In this document: positions 34,298 to 45,100 of the stretch, piece after piece
Layout: each line of letters opens with the position of its first letter
Numbering within the stretch: the stretch's first letter is position 1
Origin: Acidobacteriota bacterium
GTDB taxonomy: Bacteria; Acidobacteriota; Terriglobia; Terriglobales; Acidobacteriaceae
DNA length: 52,760 nucleotides
Reading direction: 5' to 3'
Assembly (NCBI GenBank): GCA_028876335.1
Contig: JAGWSG010000101.1
Coordinates: 1-52,760, forward strand
The notes under the pieces: generated by a model
Databases searched by the model: none
Told to the model about the DNA's origin: nothing
The model's input: the letters and a program-made list of their open reading frames with translations, nothing else
Program-made: the position numbers and the translations under genes

Positions 34298-37009
34298 ATG
34301 CGACGCGGTGCGCACGATAAGCTGATAGGCAGCGTGACCAAGAACGAAGAACATTCCGTAGCAACGGAGTTGCAGGGAGCGGCGCCTAAAGCAAAGGCGG
34401 AGAAGCCTGCGGAACTGACCCCGTTTATGAAGCAGTGGACGGCGGCCAAGGGCGAAAATCCCGATGCCCTTCTCTTCTTCCGCATGGGCGATTTTTACGA
34501 GCTTTTCTACGATGACGCTGTGGTGGCCAGCCGCGAACTGCAGCTTACTTTGACGGCGCGCGACCGCGAGCGGCAGGTACCCATGTGCGGCGTGCCGTAC
34601 CACTCGGTAGAGAACTATCTGATGCGGTTGCTGCGGCGTGGGTTCCGCATTGCCATCTGCGACCAGATGGAAGACCCGAAGCTCACAAAGAAGATCGTGC
34701 GGCGTGAGGTAACTCGCGTGCTCTCTCCTGGCACGGCGCTGGATGCGGGACTGGGGCAGGAGCAGAACAATTTTCTTGCGGCCTATTTTGAAGCGGGAGC
34801 GAAGACGGCTCCAATCTGCGGTGTCGCGCTGCTGGATATTTCGACGGGTGAATTTAGAACTGCGGAGTATGCGGGCGAAAACGCAAGCGCCAAAGCGGCG
34901 GAGGAGGTCATGCTGGCTGGCGCAAGCGAAGTCCTGCTGCCAGCCAGTGCGGAGATTCCGGCTTCACTCGAGCGCATGGCTGCGCGGACTCGTGTTGAGG
35001 ACTGGGTATGGACGCACGACTTCGCTGTACCGCTTGTGCAGCGCCAGTTGAAAGTAGGCACGCTGGAAGGGTATGGGCTTGTAGGGCACGATGCTGCGGC
35101 AATTGCGGCAGGCGCTGTGCTTCACTATGTGCGTACGACACAGAAGAATGAAGCGTTTCATATTGACTCGCTGCGATTTCAAGAACACTCCACCGCGCTC
35201 GAACTGGATCAGGTGACGGTGCGCAATCTTGAACTTGTGGAACCGTTATTCAGTGGACAGGATGATCGCGCAACGCTCTTCCATACGCTGGATGCCTGCC
35301 AGACACCGATGGGCAAGCGCATGTTGCGCGCCACAATTCTGCGGCCGCTGGCCGATGCGAAAAAGATTGAAGCACGCTATGAAGCTGTGGGCGAAGCGCG
35401 CGGCGATTTGCTAAAACGCGAAGAGATACGGCGCGCCTTTGCCGGGATTCAGGATCTGGAACGGCTTCTGGCGAAGATCAGCCTTGATTCCGCAGGGCCG
35501 CGCGACGTGCGTGCGCTGGGTGCAAGTCTTGCGAGGCTGCCCGCATTGAAGACCGCGCTTGGTGCGATGTCCGCGCCACTGTGGCGTGCGCTTTATGAGC
35601 GACTGGACACACTGGAGGCGTTGACGGAAAGCATTGTAACGAAGCTGCTCGCTGAACCTCCGCTGACGCTGGCCGATGGCGGCGCGATTGCCGAAGGTGT
35701 GGACCCGGAACTGGACGAACTGCGAGCAATCTCCAAGACAGGCAAGCAGCAGATTGCGGCAATTGAAGACCGCGAAAGACAGCGGACCGGGATTGGCTCA
35801 CTGAAGGTTCGATACAACTCGGTCTTTGGCTACTACATTGAGATTACAAAGGCCAACCTGGCGATGGCGCCTGACGACTATGAGCGCAAGCAGACGCTGG
35901 TGAACGCTGAGAGATTTACAACTCCAGAGTTGAAGGAATACGAGCGCAAGATTCTCACAGCGCATGACCGCTCCATCGAAATTGAGAAGCGCGTCTTTGC
36001 AGAGCTGCGCAAAAGCGTGCTCGATGCAGCAGGCCGCGTTCGCCGAACCTCCACCACCGTTGCGGAAGCCGACCTGCTAATCAACTTTGCGCACCTTGCC
36101 GCCGAACGGCGTTACGTGCGGCCAGTACTCACCGATGAACCAGTTCTTGAAGCAGCAGCGGCGCGCCATCCGGTCATCGAACAATGGCTTGAGCAAACGC
36201 GTGAAGGCCGCTTCATTGCGAACGACCTCTATCTCAACTCCGGCGAAGAAGGCCCCAGCCTCCTGCTGATCACCGGCCCAAACATGGGCGGCAAAAGTAC
36301 ATATCTGCGGCAGGCGGCAATGCTGGTGCTGATGGCGCAGATGGGTGCGTTTGTTCCGGCAGACAGTTTGCGGCTTGGATTGGTCGATCGCATTTACACG
36401 CGTATCGGCGCCAGTGACAACGTCGCACGCGGGCGATCCACATTTATGGTGGAGATGACCGAAACTGCGTCCATCTTGAATACGGCAACGGTGCGGTCAC
36501 TGATTCTTCTGGATGAGATGGGGCGCGGCACGGCGACGTTTGATGGTCTCAGCCTTGCATGGGCGACAGTTGAGTATCTGCACGCGGAAACAGGTGCACG
36601 CACTTTGTTCGCGACGCATTATCACGAACTGACCATGCTGGCAGAGAAGTTGAAGCGTGTGCGGAATCTGCGCGTAGCAGTGAAGGAAGGTGCAAGCGGC
36701 ATTGTGTTCCTGCATTCGATTGAGCCGGGTGCAGCAAGCAAGAGTTACGGCATTGAAGTCGCGAAGCTGGCCGGGCTGCCACCGGCCGTAATTGAGCGCG
36801 CGCGGCACGTACTTCGCCTGCACGAAAAGCAGGAGCGGCAGAGCGTACAAGTGGAGACGGAACCAGAGCCAATGCAGCTGACGATCTTCACTCCCCTCTC
36901 CCAGCGCATCGTGGACCGTATTGCTGAGACTAATTTGAATGCACTGACACCGCTACAGGCGCTGAATCTACTGGAAGAATTGCAGCAGGAGTTGAAAGAG
37001 AAGCCATGA
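34298..37009 (+). CDS. mutS: DNA mismatch repair protein MutS
   Basis: Recognises base mismatches and small loops and recruits MutL. 903 residues, slightly longer than E. coli (853). The mismatch-binding domain has FRMGDFYELF with Phe66-x-Glu68. The ATPase has Walker A GPNMGGKST (about 660-668), Walker B LILLDEMGRGT (about 735-745; Met replaces the usual Ile or Val) and the FATHYHEL signature. The C-terminal helix-turn-helix dimerisation motif ends LTPLQALNLLEELQQEL. The start at ATG 34298 has GAGGGTG just upstream. The gene ends in an ATGA overlap with nagZ. Confidence 0.97.
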   Translation: MRRGAHDKLIGSVTKNEEHSVATELQGAAPKAKAEKPAELTPFMKQWTAAKGENPDALLFFRMGDFYELFYDDAVVASRELQLTLTARDRERQVPMCGVPYHSVENYLMRLLRRGFRIAICDQMEDPKLTKKIVRREVTRVLSPGTALDAGLGQEQNNFLAAYFEAGAKTAPICGVALLDISTGEFRTAEYAGENASAKAAEEVMLAGASEVLLPASAEIPASLERMAARTRVEDWVWTHDFAVPLVQRQLKVGTLEGYGLVGHDAAAIAAGAVLHYVRTTQKNEAFHIDSLRFQEHSTALELDQVTVRNLELVEPLFSGQDDRATLFHTLDACQTPMGKRMLRATILRPLADAKKIEARYEAVGEARGDLLKREEIRRAFAGIQDLERLLAKISLDSAGPRDVRALGASLARLPALKTALGAMSAPLWRALYERLDTLEALTESIVTKLLAEPPLTLADGGAIAEGVDPELDELRAISKTGKQQIAAIEDRERQRTGIGSLKVRYNSVFGYYIEITKANLAMAPDDYERKQTLVNAERFTTPELKEYERKILTAHDRSIEIEKRVFAELRKSVLDAAGRVRRTSTTVAEADLLINFAHLAAERRYVRPVLTDEPVLEAAAARHPVIEQWLEQTREGRFIANDLYLNSGEEGPSLLLITGPNMGGKSTYLRQAAMLVLMAQMGAFVPADSLRLGLVDRIYTRIGASDNVARGRSTFMVEMTETASILNTATVRSLILLDEMGRGTATFDGLSLAWATVEYLHAETGARTLFATHYHELTMLAEKLKRVRNLRVAVKEGASGIVFLHSIEPGAASKSYGIEVAKLAGLPPAVIERARHVLRLHEKQERQSVQVETEPEPMQLTIFTPLSQRIVDRIAETNLNALTPLQALNLLEELQQELKEKP

Positions 37010-38127
37010 AACAATTGCGTCATGCAGCGGGAAGCCTGATGGTGGTTGGTCTTGAGAGCACGGCGCTCTCAGGATTGGAACGCGCGTGGCTCAAACTCAT
37101 CCAACCAGGCGGTGTAATTCTCTTCCGACGCAATATTGAATCCGCGGATCAGACGCGGGAGTTGCTGAACGAAGCAACTTCACTCTGCGCGGTAGATTCC
37201 TTTCGTTGTGTGGATGTGGAAGGTGGAACGGTCGATCGATTGCGCGATGCGCTGGGGCGCATGCCTTCCGCGCAAGAGGCGGCACAGGCCGGCGCGGGAC
37301 GCGAACATGGACGGCTTATCGCGCAAGGTGTGCGCGCATTTGGTTTCAACACAACACTTGCCCCGGTGCTTGACCTTGGTTTGCCTGCCAGCTCGGAAGT
37401 GATGGGTACGCGCTGCGCAGGTGCGACACCTGACGAGGTAATTGATTTTGCGCGTGGGTTTCTTGCGGGACTGGCACAGTACGGCGTGACTGGATGCGGC
37501 AAGCACTTCCCCGGCCTGGGTGGCGGCACGCTGGACTCGCACCGCGACACACCGAAGATTGAGCGGGCATGGAATCAGCTTTGCCACCAAGACCTGGAAC
37601 CTTACCGGGCTCTGTTTGCAGAGTTGCCCATGGTGATGGTGAATCATGCGGCGTATCCAAAGACACTCAGCGGGAATCGCCCGGCAAGTGTGTCGGCTTT
37701 CTGGATGACGACTGTGCTGCGCAAACAGCTTGGCTATCGAGGAGTTATTTTTTCCGATGATCTGGAGATGGGCGGCATTCTGAAATTCATGCCCATGAAT
37801 GAGGCCGCAGTGGAATCGATACGTGCAGGCATGGATACTGTTGAAGTTTGCCACTCTCCCGAACAGATACTGCGCGCGTATGAAGGATTGGTTCATGAGG
37901 CCGAAAAATCTTCGGCCTTCCAAAAGCTTTTAATGGGGCGCGCACGTGCGATGAAGCGCAAGAGGCAAACGTTGTTCCATCGGGGAGTAGGTCCCAGGCT
38001 CAGCTCCACACAATTGGCAAAGCTGCGCGCGAAAATTTTGAAGTTCAATGAAGACGTTACGAAGCTGAGCCGAGCGGCAGATAAAGCCGCACCGATAGGC
38101 GAACGCACTTTGGTGGAGACGGCATGA
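37006..38127 (+). CDS. nagZ: GH3 beta-N-acetylglucosaminidase (NagZ-like)
   Basis: A 373-residue GH3 enzyme expected to remove GlcNAc from 1,6-anhydromuropeptides in the cytoplasm; no signal peptide. Motifs: GVILFRRNIES, the substrate loop VDVEGGTVDRL (family form DQEGGRVxRL), APVLDLG, GKHFPGLGGGTLDSH with the catalytic Lys-His and Asp-Ser-His loop, MVMVNHAAYP and the nucleophile Asp in IFSDDLEMGG. The C-terminus carries about 50 extra basic residues. The 4-bp ATGA overlaps with mutS upstream and anmK downstream mark a coupled operon; the anmK neighbour strongly supports the muropeptide role. Confidence 0.9.
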   Translation: MKQLRHAAGSLMVVGLESTALSGLERAWLKLIQPGGVILFRRNIESADQTRELLNEATSLCAVDSFRCVDVEGGTVDRLRDALGRMPSAQEAAQAGAGREHGRLIAQGVRAFGFNTTLAPVLDLGLPASSEVMGTRCAGATPDEVIDFARGFLAGLAQYGVTGCGKHFPGLGGGTLDSHRDTPKIERAWNQLCHQDLEPYRALFAELPMVMVNHAAYPKTLSGNRPASVSAFWMTTVLRKQLGYRGVIFSDDLEMGGILKFMPMNEAAVESIRAGMDTVEVCHSPEQILRAYEGLVHEAEKSSAFQKLLMGRARAMKRKRQTLFHRGVGPRLSSTQLAKLRAKILKFNEDVTKLSRAADKAAPIGERTLVETA

Positions 38128-39296
38128 GCGCAAAGTCGATGCTAGTGGCGGGAGTGATGAGTGGAACATCCGCAGACGGAGTGGATGTCGCTCTCGTCCG
38201 CATTGCTGCCGGCAAGATGCAGCCAAAGATCACCTTTATCGGTCATGAGTCATATGCGTACTCTGCCGCGCTCAGGCGTGCCGTTCTGGCTGCAATGAAC
38301 GCGGAGTCCATTTCAACCGCTGAACTGGCGCGACTGAACTGGCGGCTTGGGTTGGAGTATGCAGAGGCCGTAAAGGCAACTTCAATGCGCCACGGCGGGA
38401 CCATCGAGTTGGTAGGATGCCATGGGCAAACGCTGTACCATCAGGCACGCCAATCTGCCTATGCGGAGAAGAGCTTTGCCTGCACGTGGCAGTTAGGGGA
38501 AATGGCCATGCTGGCGGCGACGATGCAGGCTCCGGTGGTTTCCAATTTCCGCCCGGCGGACATGGCCGTCGGCGGTGAAGGCGCACCCCTGGTTCCATTG
38601 CTCGATTACGTGCTTTTTGCCGACACCCGGCACGGCCGAGTGCTGCAGAACATTGGAGGCATCGCTAATTTGACGGGCATTCCTGCAGGTGCGGGAATTG
38701 ATAAGGTCATCGCATTCGATACCGGTCCGGGCAATATGGTGATGGATGCGTTTGCGGAGATTCTGCTCGACAAGAAATTCGACCGCAACGGCGAGACTGC
38801 AGCCAGAGGCACAATTCTTGAGCCGGTACTGCAGCGAGCACTCAAAGATGGGTACTTTGCACGAAGACCACCGAAGAGCGCGGGGCGCGAGCAGTATGGA
38901 CGCCAGTTTGCAGAAAACCTCCTTGGCCAGTGCCTTCTGATCTCAGCAAAGCCTGAGGATGCGCTTGCTACAGCAACAGCGCTCACGGCAGAGAGCATCG
39001 TGCGCGGCTATAAGCGATTTGTGTATGCATGCATGCAGGGCACGCCGGTGGACTATATCGTCTCCGGCGGCGGAGCGAAGAATGCAACCCTGATGAAGAT
39101 GCTGTATGAACGTTTGTTGTCGTTTGAGTGTTCGCTGAAATCGAGCGCGGAATTTGGATTGCCCGCTGAAGCGAAAGAGGCAGTGGCATTCGCGCTGCTC
39201 GCATGGCAGACGTGGCATAAACTGCCGGGCAATGTGCTGACCGCAACCGGAGCTAGAAAGCCGGCCATCCTTGGACAGGTGACGTATGCGCCGTAG
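38124..39296 (+). CDS. anmK: Anhydro-N-acetylmuramic acid kinase
   Basis: Phosphorylates and hydrolyses 1,6-anhydro-MurNAc to MurNAc-6-phosphate, using ATP, in cell-wall recycling. 390 residues, typical. Motifs: VMSGTSADGVDVALV at the N-terminus, VGCHGQTLYH, WQLGEMAMLAA, VSNFRPADMAVGGEGAPLVP with the catalytic Asp, NIGGIANLT, FDTGPGNMVMDA, YIVSGGGAKN and AKEAVAFALLAWQ. It follows nagZ by an ATGA overlap, and its last 11 bp overlap the next lipoprotein gene. MurQ, the next recycling enzyme, is not in the window. Confidence 0.96.
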   Translation: MSAKSMLVAGVMSGTSADGVDVALVRIAAGKMQPKITFIGHESYAYSAALRRAVLAAMNAESISTAELARLNWRLGLEYAEAVKATSMRHGGTIELVGCHGQTLYHQARQSAYAEKSFACTWQLGEMAMLAATMQAPVVSNFRPADMAVGGEGAPLVPLLDYVLFADTRHGRVLQNIGGIANLTGIPAGAGIDKVIAFDTGPGNMVMDAFAEILLDKKFDRNGETAARGTILEPVLQRALKDGYFARRPPKSAGREQYGRQFAENLLGQCLLISAKPEDALATATALTAESIVRGYKRFVYACMQGTPVDYIVSGGGAKNATLMKMLYERLLSFECSLKSSAEFGLPAEAKEAVAFALLAWQTWHKLPGNVLTATGARKPAILGQVTYAP

Positions 39297-40803
39297 TGTG
39301 CTGGCGCTTGCGGCGCTCCTGCTGCTGGCAGGTTGCAACGGAACAAAACGCGATCCGAACACGCTGGTTGTGCTCATCGATACCAGTCCGGCCAATCTCG
39401 ATCCGCGTATCGGAACCGATGGACAATCGGAACACATCGACGAGCTGATGTTCGATGGACTCGTGGATCACGATGCGCACTTTAATTTTCAACCAGCTCT
39501 GGCAACGAGTTGGGAGCAGTCCAATCCGCTCACATACATCTTTCATTTGCGCGCTGGGGTCCACTTTCAAAATGGGCAGCCGCTTACAGCGCGCGATGTT
39601 GTTTGGTCGGTAGAGTCCATGCGCGATGGAACTGTGATTTCACCCAAGAGCGCCACGTATGCATCGGTGGCCAGTGTGGAGGCGCGCGATCCTCTGACCG
39701 TGATCTTTCATCTGAAGAGACCGGACAATTTCCTGGTGCGCAATCTGGCAACGGGTGCAATTGGGATTGTCCCGTACGGCAGCGGCAAAGAATTTTGGCG
39801 GCATCCAATTGGGACGGGGCCATTCACATTTGTCAGCCAGAAGATCGATCAGGACGTTGTCCTCGCGCGCAATCCAACCGGCTGGCGAACGGAACCGAAG
39901 ATCGAACGCCTTCGTTTTGCGGTTGTGCCGGATGCAATTACGGAATCGCTGGAACTGGAAAAGGGATCAGCAGATCTGGCCATCAACACACTGCCCATGG
40001 ATGCGCTTCCGGTGCTGGCAAGGCAGCCAAATCTTGTGGTGAAGGACGCTCCGGGAACGCCCGTGCAGTATCTGAATTTCAATCTTCGCGATCCAATCCT
40101 GAGCCATCTGCTGGTCCGGCGCGCCATTGCATTTGCAATCAACCGGAAGGAAATCATCGATACGCTTCTTGGCGGTCACGCGCACACGGCGGAGAGCCTG
40201 CTCCCCGAGGGTCACTGGGCGTGGACAGGTAATGTGGACCGGTACAAGTACGATCCGACAATTGCAAACAGGTTGTTGGATGAGGCAGGATATCCGACCG
40301 GCCCGGACGGCGTACGCTTCCATTTGACGATGAAGACAAGCACGAATGAAGACACGCGGCTTCTGGCGGCAGTTCTGCAACAGCAACTGGGGCGTGTGGG
40401 CATTGCGCTTGATTTACGCAGCTTTGAGTTTGCCACTTTCTACTCAGACGTGACGCGCGGAGCCTTCCAGCTCTATTCGATGCGTTGGATTGGCGGAAAT
40501 GAACAGCCGGACATTCTGGACTATGTTTTTTCCACGGCGCGCTTCTCTCCAAAGGGAGCAAACCGGAGCCACTACTCCAATCCCGAAGTAGACGCATTGC
40601 TTGCTGACGCCGATGCAAATCCCGATCAGGCAAAGCGGAGCGCTGACTACGTGCGCGTACAGCAGATTTTGCAAAAGGACTTACCGGCATTGAACCTGTG
40701 GTATCTGGATACGGTGGTGGTGTACAACCGCCGTCTAACACATGTGGAGCCCAATGCGTCGGGCAGTTACGGCTTTCTTACGACGATTGAACTGGCAAAT
40801 TAG
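39286..40803 (+). CDS. Family-5 peptide-binding lipoprotein (ABC transporter)
   Basis: A 505-residue extracytoplasmic binding protein. A lipobox LLAGC places the lipidated Cys at 17, so the protein is membrane-anchored. SBP_bac_5 signatures: ANLDPRIGTDGQSEHIDELMFDGLV, LTYIFHLRAGVHFQNG, LTARDVVWSVE, IGTGPFTF, and ILSHLLVRRAIAFAINRKEII. This family binds peptides, including murein peptides (MppA, OppA). No permease or ATPase gene is nearby. Its start overlaps the end of anmK by 11 bp, so it is probably made with the recycling enzymes and may import muropeptides. That is inference. Confidence 0.92.
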   Translation: MRRSVLALAALLLLAGCNGTKRDPNTLVVLIDTSPANLDPRIGTDGQSEHIDELMFDGLVDHDAHFNFQPALATSWEQSNPLTYIFHLRAGVHFQNGQPLTARDVVWSVESMRDGTVISPKSATYASVASVEARDPLTVIFHLKRPDNFLVRNLATGAIGIVPYGSGKEFWRHPIGTGPFTFVSQKIDQDVVLARNPTGWRTEPKIERLRFAVVPDAITESLELEKGSADLAINTLPMDALPVLARQPNLVVKDAPGTPVQYLNFNLRDPILSHLLVRRAIAFAINRKEIIDTLLGGHAHTAESLLPEGHWAWTGNVDRYKYDPTIANRLLDEAGYPTGPDGVRFHLTMKTSTNEDTRLLAAVLQQQLGRVGIALDLRSFEFATFYSDVTRGAFQLYSMRWIGGNEQPDILDYVFSTARFSPKGANRSHYSNPEVDALLADADANPDQAKRSADYVRVQQILQKDLPALNLWYLDTVVVYNRRLTHVEPNASGSYGFLTTIELAN

Positions 40804-40877
40804 TTTCAACAGTCGCCAGGTATTCACTCCGTCAACTATTCCTTCCGACAATTCCACCAAGCCTCAACTTTTACCGC

Positions 40878-40887
40878 CGGATATCCG
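40878..40887. promoter_or_regulatory. Palindrome upstream of DUF5666/TonB-receptor genes
   Basis: CGGATATCCG is a perfect 10-bp palindrome, followed 3 nt later by a repeated half-site TATCCG. It lies 63 bp before the ATG at 40950. It may be an operator; no regulator can be named. Confidence 0.25.
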
Positions 40888-40949
40888 TCTATCCGATTGA
40901 AGCAAACTGCTCACATACGCCGGCTCACGGCAAGGCGGAGACCAGGAAA

Positions 40950-42113
40950 ATGAGGCATTTAAAACTACTTCGTATACGCACTGTCTGGATGCTCACCGCG
41001 ATCCTGACGCTGGCGGCACTGCAAACGGCCGCACAAGCACCAGCACGTTTTATCGGGACCATTACTGCAACTGGGAACAACCAGCTGACTGTGAAGACAG
41101 ATGCCGGCCAGAGCTACAACGTGACTCCGGCTGCAAACATCGACATCAAGCGGATTGCGCCTGGCGAGCGTGACCTGAGCAAGGCGGAAGCAATTCCCTT
41201 CTCTGATTTGGCCGTGGGGGATCGTGCACTGGTGAAGCTGGATCCGAGTTCACTTTCAGGCACTCTGCAGGCAGTACAAATTATCGCCATTAAAAAGGCT
41301 GACGTTACGGAACGGCAGGAACAGGAACGTGAAGCCTGGCAGCGTCATGGAATCGGCGGTCTTGTGAAGAGCGTGGACGAAGCGAGCGGCACGATTACAG
41401 TTGCCACAGGTGCAGGCCAAACACTCAAAACTGTCACTGTGCATACAACGGACAAAACCGTAATGAAACGGTATGCAGAGGGATCGGTTCGCTATGCCGA
41501 TGCAAAACCCGCTCCAATCAATGCTATTCAACCGGGGGATCAGCTGCGTGCGCGCGGAGAGAAAAGCCCAGACGGCTCCGAATTGGCAGCGAGCGAAGTA
41601 ATCTCTGGCACCTTCAGGAATATTTCAGGTTTGGTGAGTTCTATTAATACAGCAGATGGAACGTTTGTTGTGAAAGACCTGATGACCAAGAAGGATGTCA
41701 CGGTGAAGGTTCCGCGTACGGCGCAGATGAAACAACTGCCGGAACAGATGGCCAAAATGCTGGCAGCCGCCATGAAGGGCGAAGCCAATGGACGTGCACC
41801 TGGAGGTGCCCGGCCAGCAGGTGGGCCGCCGATGGGAAATGCGGGGGAGGCATCGCCCTCGATGGAACGTATGCATGCGCAAGGCAGAAGCAACGAACTG
41901 CAAACGATGCTCAGCCGCGCGCCGGAGATTACTATTGCCGATCTGAAAAAGGGCGATGCCGTGATGCTTGTTTCCACACAGGGGAGCAATGAGGTAACCG
42001 CAATTACGTTGCTGGCGGGTGTTGAACCATTGCTTCAATCACCGGCCGAAAGCCAAAACCTGCTGTCGAACTGGAGTATGGGGACAACTGACACTGAGGC
42101 TGCTTCACAATAA
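40950..42113 (+). CDS. Secreted DUF5666-type beta-repeat protein
   Basis: A 387-residue exported protein with a signal peptide (LTAILTLAALQTAAQA). Three similar beta-rich units are seen, each with the pattern I/V-T-x-G-x-x-x-L-T-V-x-T/A and a V-G-D or P-G-D turn: RFIGTITATGNNQLTVKTDA, LVKSVDEASGTITVATGAG, and LVSSINTADGTFVVKD. This fits DUF5666-like OB-fold domains. A Gly/Pro/Met/Ala-rich segment (about 275-310) separates the last unit. It lies 85 bp upstream of a TonB-dependent receptor and may be co-transcribed with it. The function is not known. Confidence 0.72.
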   Translation: MRHLKLLRIRTVWMLTAILTLAALQTAAQAPARFIGTITATGNNQLTVKTDAGQSYNVTPAANIDIKRIAPGERDLSKAEAIPFSDLAVGDRALVKLDPSSLSGTLQAVQIIAIKKADVTERQEQEREAWQRHGIGGLVKSVDEASGTITVATGAGQTLKTVTVHTTDKTVMKRYAEGSVRYADAKPAPINAIQPGDQLRARGEKSPDGSELAASEVISGTFRNISGLVSSINTADGTFVVKDLMTKKDVTVKVPRTAQMKQLPEQMAKMLAAAMKGEANGRAPGGARPAGGPPMGNAGEASPSMERMHAQGRSNELQTMLSRAPEITIADLKKGDAVMLVSTQGSNEVTAITLLAGVEPLLQSPAESQNLLSNWSMGTTDTEAASQ

Positions 42114-42198
42114 TTCGATTGCACAACAGAGAATTTGTGCGTGAAACGCAAACGCTCGACACAGAAGTATAACTTGTCTCTTTTTCTTCAAAGCGAGG

Positions 42199-45100
42199 AT
42201 GCACTTGAAACTTCATTGCTGGATTCATACAACCGTGGTTTTATTGGTCAGTATTGCGATGACATTGGCGGCACACGCACAGACAGGCAACGAGACCGGA
42301 ACAGGAATTCTTCACGGGCACATTGCTGACCAGACCGGCGCCGTGATTCCGCAAGCTGAAATTACTATCACACCAGTTCATGGCAAAGCAGTAGCCCATG
42401 TGCAGGCTGATGCTGCCGGTGAATTCGAAGCGAAGGGACTCACGCCAGGCGACTACATTGTGGATGTAACGTATGCCGGTTTTGCTCCCTTCACATCCAA
42501 GCCTATTTCAATTGCCGCTGGCCAGTCCAAACGCATCGACGTGGAAATGGCGATCGAGGTCACCGCGCAGAATGTCGTTGTCAGCGACGATACGCCAGAG
42601 GTAAGCATTGAGGGGGGATCCAACGCAAGCTCGGTCGTCATCAAGGGCGATGCGTTAAACGCCTTGTCGGACGATCCTGATGAGTTGTCGAATGAGTTAT
42701 CGGCACTCGCTGGTCCATCGGCTGGCCCCAACGGCGGGCAGATTTACATTGACGGTTTCACAGGTGGACAGCTTCCGCCAAAGTCAGCAATTCGCGAGAT
42801 TCGCATCAATCAGAATCCCTTCTCTGCAGAGTATGACCGCCTGGGCTACGGCCGCATTGAAATTCTGACCAAGCCTGGTACGGACAAGCTGCACGGACGC
42901 GTGTTCATTATGGGAAATACCAGCGGGTTAAATACGGGAAACCCGTTCGCAAAAAACATCCCTCCTTATTACCGCGTCATGTACAACGGATCGGTTAGTG
43001 GTTCGCTGAGCAAAAAGTCTTCGTTTTCATTCAGCATCTTTGAACGCAATAATCAAGATCAGAATGTCTATGTCTACACGCCGGCGGTCCTGAACAGCAC
43101 AACAAATCAGTATGAGCTGGGAACGCAAACATCAGGAACGTTATCCAACCCGCACACGATGATTAACCTGACGCCGCGCGTGGATGTTCAGCTCGGCGCC
43201 AACAACACGTTGACTTTGCGCTACCAGTATTTTCACAACTCGGAAAAGGGTGACATCTCCACCCAGGATTTGCCGACGCAATCAGTCAATGCTCTTACTG
43301 ACGAGCACACTTTCCAGTTGAGCGATTCGCAGATTATTAACGATCACATAGTCAATGAAACGCGGCTTGAATACCGCCGCGGCAAAAGCTCGCAAAGTCC
43401 AGTGAGCACAGATCCCACTGTTCAGGTAAGCGGAGACTTTACTGGTGGAGGCGCGGCAAGCCAGACATTCAACTCGCACAGTGATCACCTGGAACTGCAG
43501 AATCTGACCACCATGAGCGTGGGTACGCATGCCATTAAATTTGGCGCATGGCTCCGCGATAATCGCGACGCGACTTCAACATTTGCCAACCAGAACGGCA
43601 CGATTGCGCTGCTGCAAAACAACTACATTGCTGCCCTCAATACGCTGGCATCCGGCGGCAATCTGAATTCGATTGGGACCTACAACGCACAGACTTGCGC
43701 TCAATCGCAGACCAATTGCACAGGAATCTCAAGTCTTACGATTGCGGCAGGAAGAAACAATTACGCTGCGAACATCTTTGACGGAGCACTGTACTTCCAG
43801 GATGACTGGAGAGTGAATCCGAGACTCACTTTCTCCTATGGTCTTCGCTGGGAAACGCAAAATCACATCAACGATCACAATGACTGGGCGCCACGTGTTG
43901 CTCTTGCCTATGCGCTGGACGGGGGCGGCAAAAGCAAAAAGCCGGCCAAGACTGTCCTGCGCGCCGGCTATGGCTTCTTCTATGACCGCATGGAAGTGGG
44001 TAGCCTGCTTTCAGCACAGGAGCAGGGATTGGATTCTGGCCGAGTCACCGTAACTACGACGGATCCGAGCTGCCTGAACGGCACCAGTTTCACCAATATT
44101 GATTTCTCCGGTTGCTTACCTTCCACCTTCACGCCAGATTCAACAACCACCACTGTCCGCATTGCGCAAAACTATCATGCTCCCGTCACCGAGCAACTGG
44201 GCGCAAGTATTGAGCGCCAGGTGAGCAAGTCAGTGACCGCGACGGTGACCTACCTGCATTCGTTTGGATTGCACCAGCAGGTTACCGTGGATGCCAACCC
44301 ATACGAGGCCCAGTCTGGGACAACTTACTACAACAGCTCGACTGGTCCCCGACTGAATCCGTCGCTCGGAATTATCCGGCAATACACGTCGGCTGCGGTC
44401 TTCAAGCAAAATCAGATGATTTTGAACGTGAATGCGCGCCTGTCACCACGTTTCAGCCTGTTTGGCTTCTACAGCCTTTCCTATGCCAACTCCAATGGCG
44501 CAGGTGGAACGGCTTCAAACGCCTACAACCTTGACCAGGACTACGGCCCTGCGAGCTTTGTTTTCCGTCATATGTCATTCATGATGGGCAATATTCAGGC
44601 GCCGTGGGGCATTCGGGTGAATCCGTTCCTGATTCTGCATTCCGGGCGGCCATACAACATCACTACGGGTAGTGACCTGACCGGCGACAACTTCTTCAAC
44701 AATCGGCCCGCACTGGCGGATGCATCTCTTTGCACATCCGGCAACACGGGGAGTGTGCAACAGTACTATTCCACCAAGTTCGGATGTTTGAACATCAACC
44801 CGCAACCCGGAGACACGCTCATTTCGGCTAACCAGGGAACAAGCCCCTCTTCGTTGGAAGTCAATTTGCGGTTGAGCCGTTCCTTCGGTATCGGGCCCAA
44901 GGTTGAGTCTGGTGGAGCCAACGGTGAGTTCCACGGCGGCGGCCGGGGACATGGAGGCCCCGGAGGCGGCTTTGGGCCGGGTGGTTTCGGCGGCGGCGGC
45001 GGCGGACCGCGGGGTATGTTTGGCGGAGGCAATACAAGGAAATACAGCCTTGATTTCAGCATCTCAGCCATGAACATCGTGAATAAAATCAACCTGGGAA

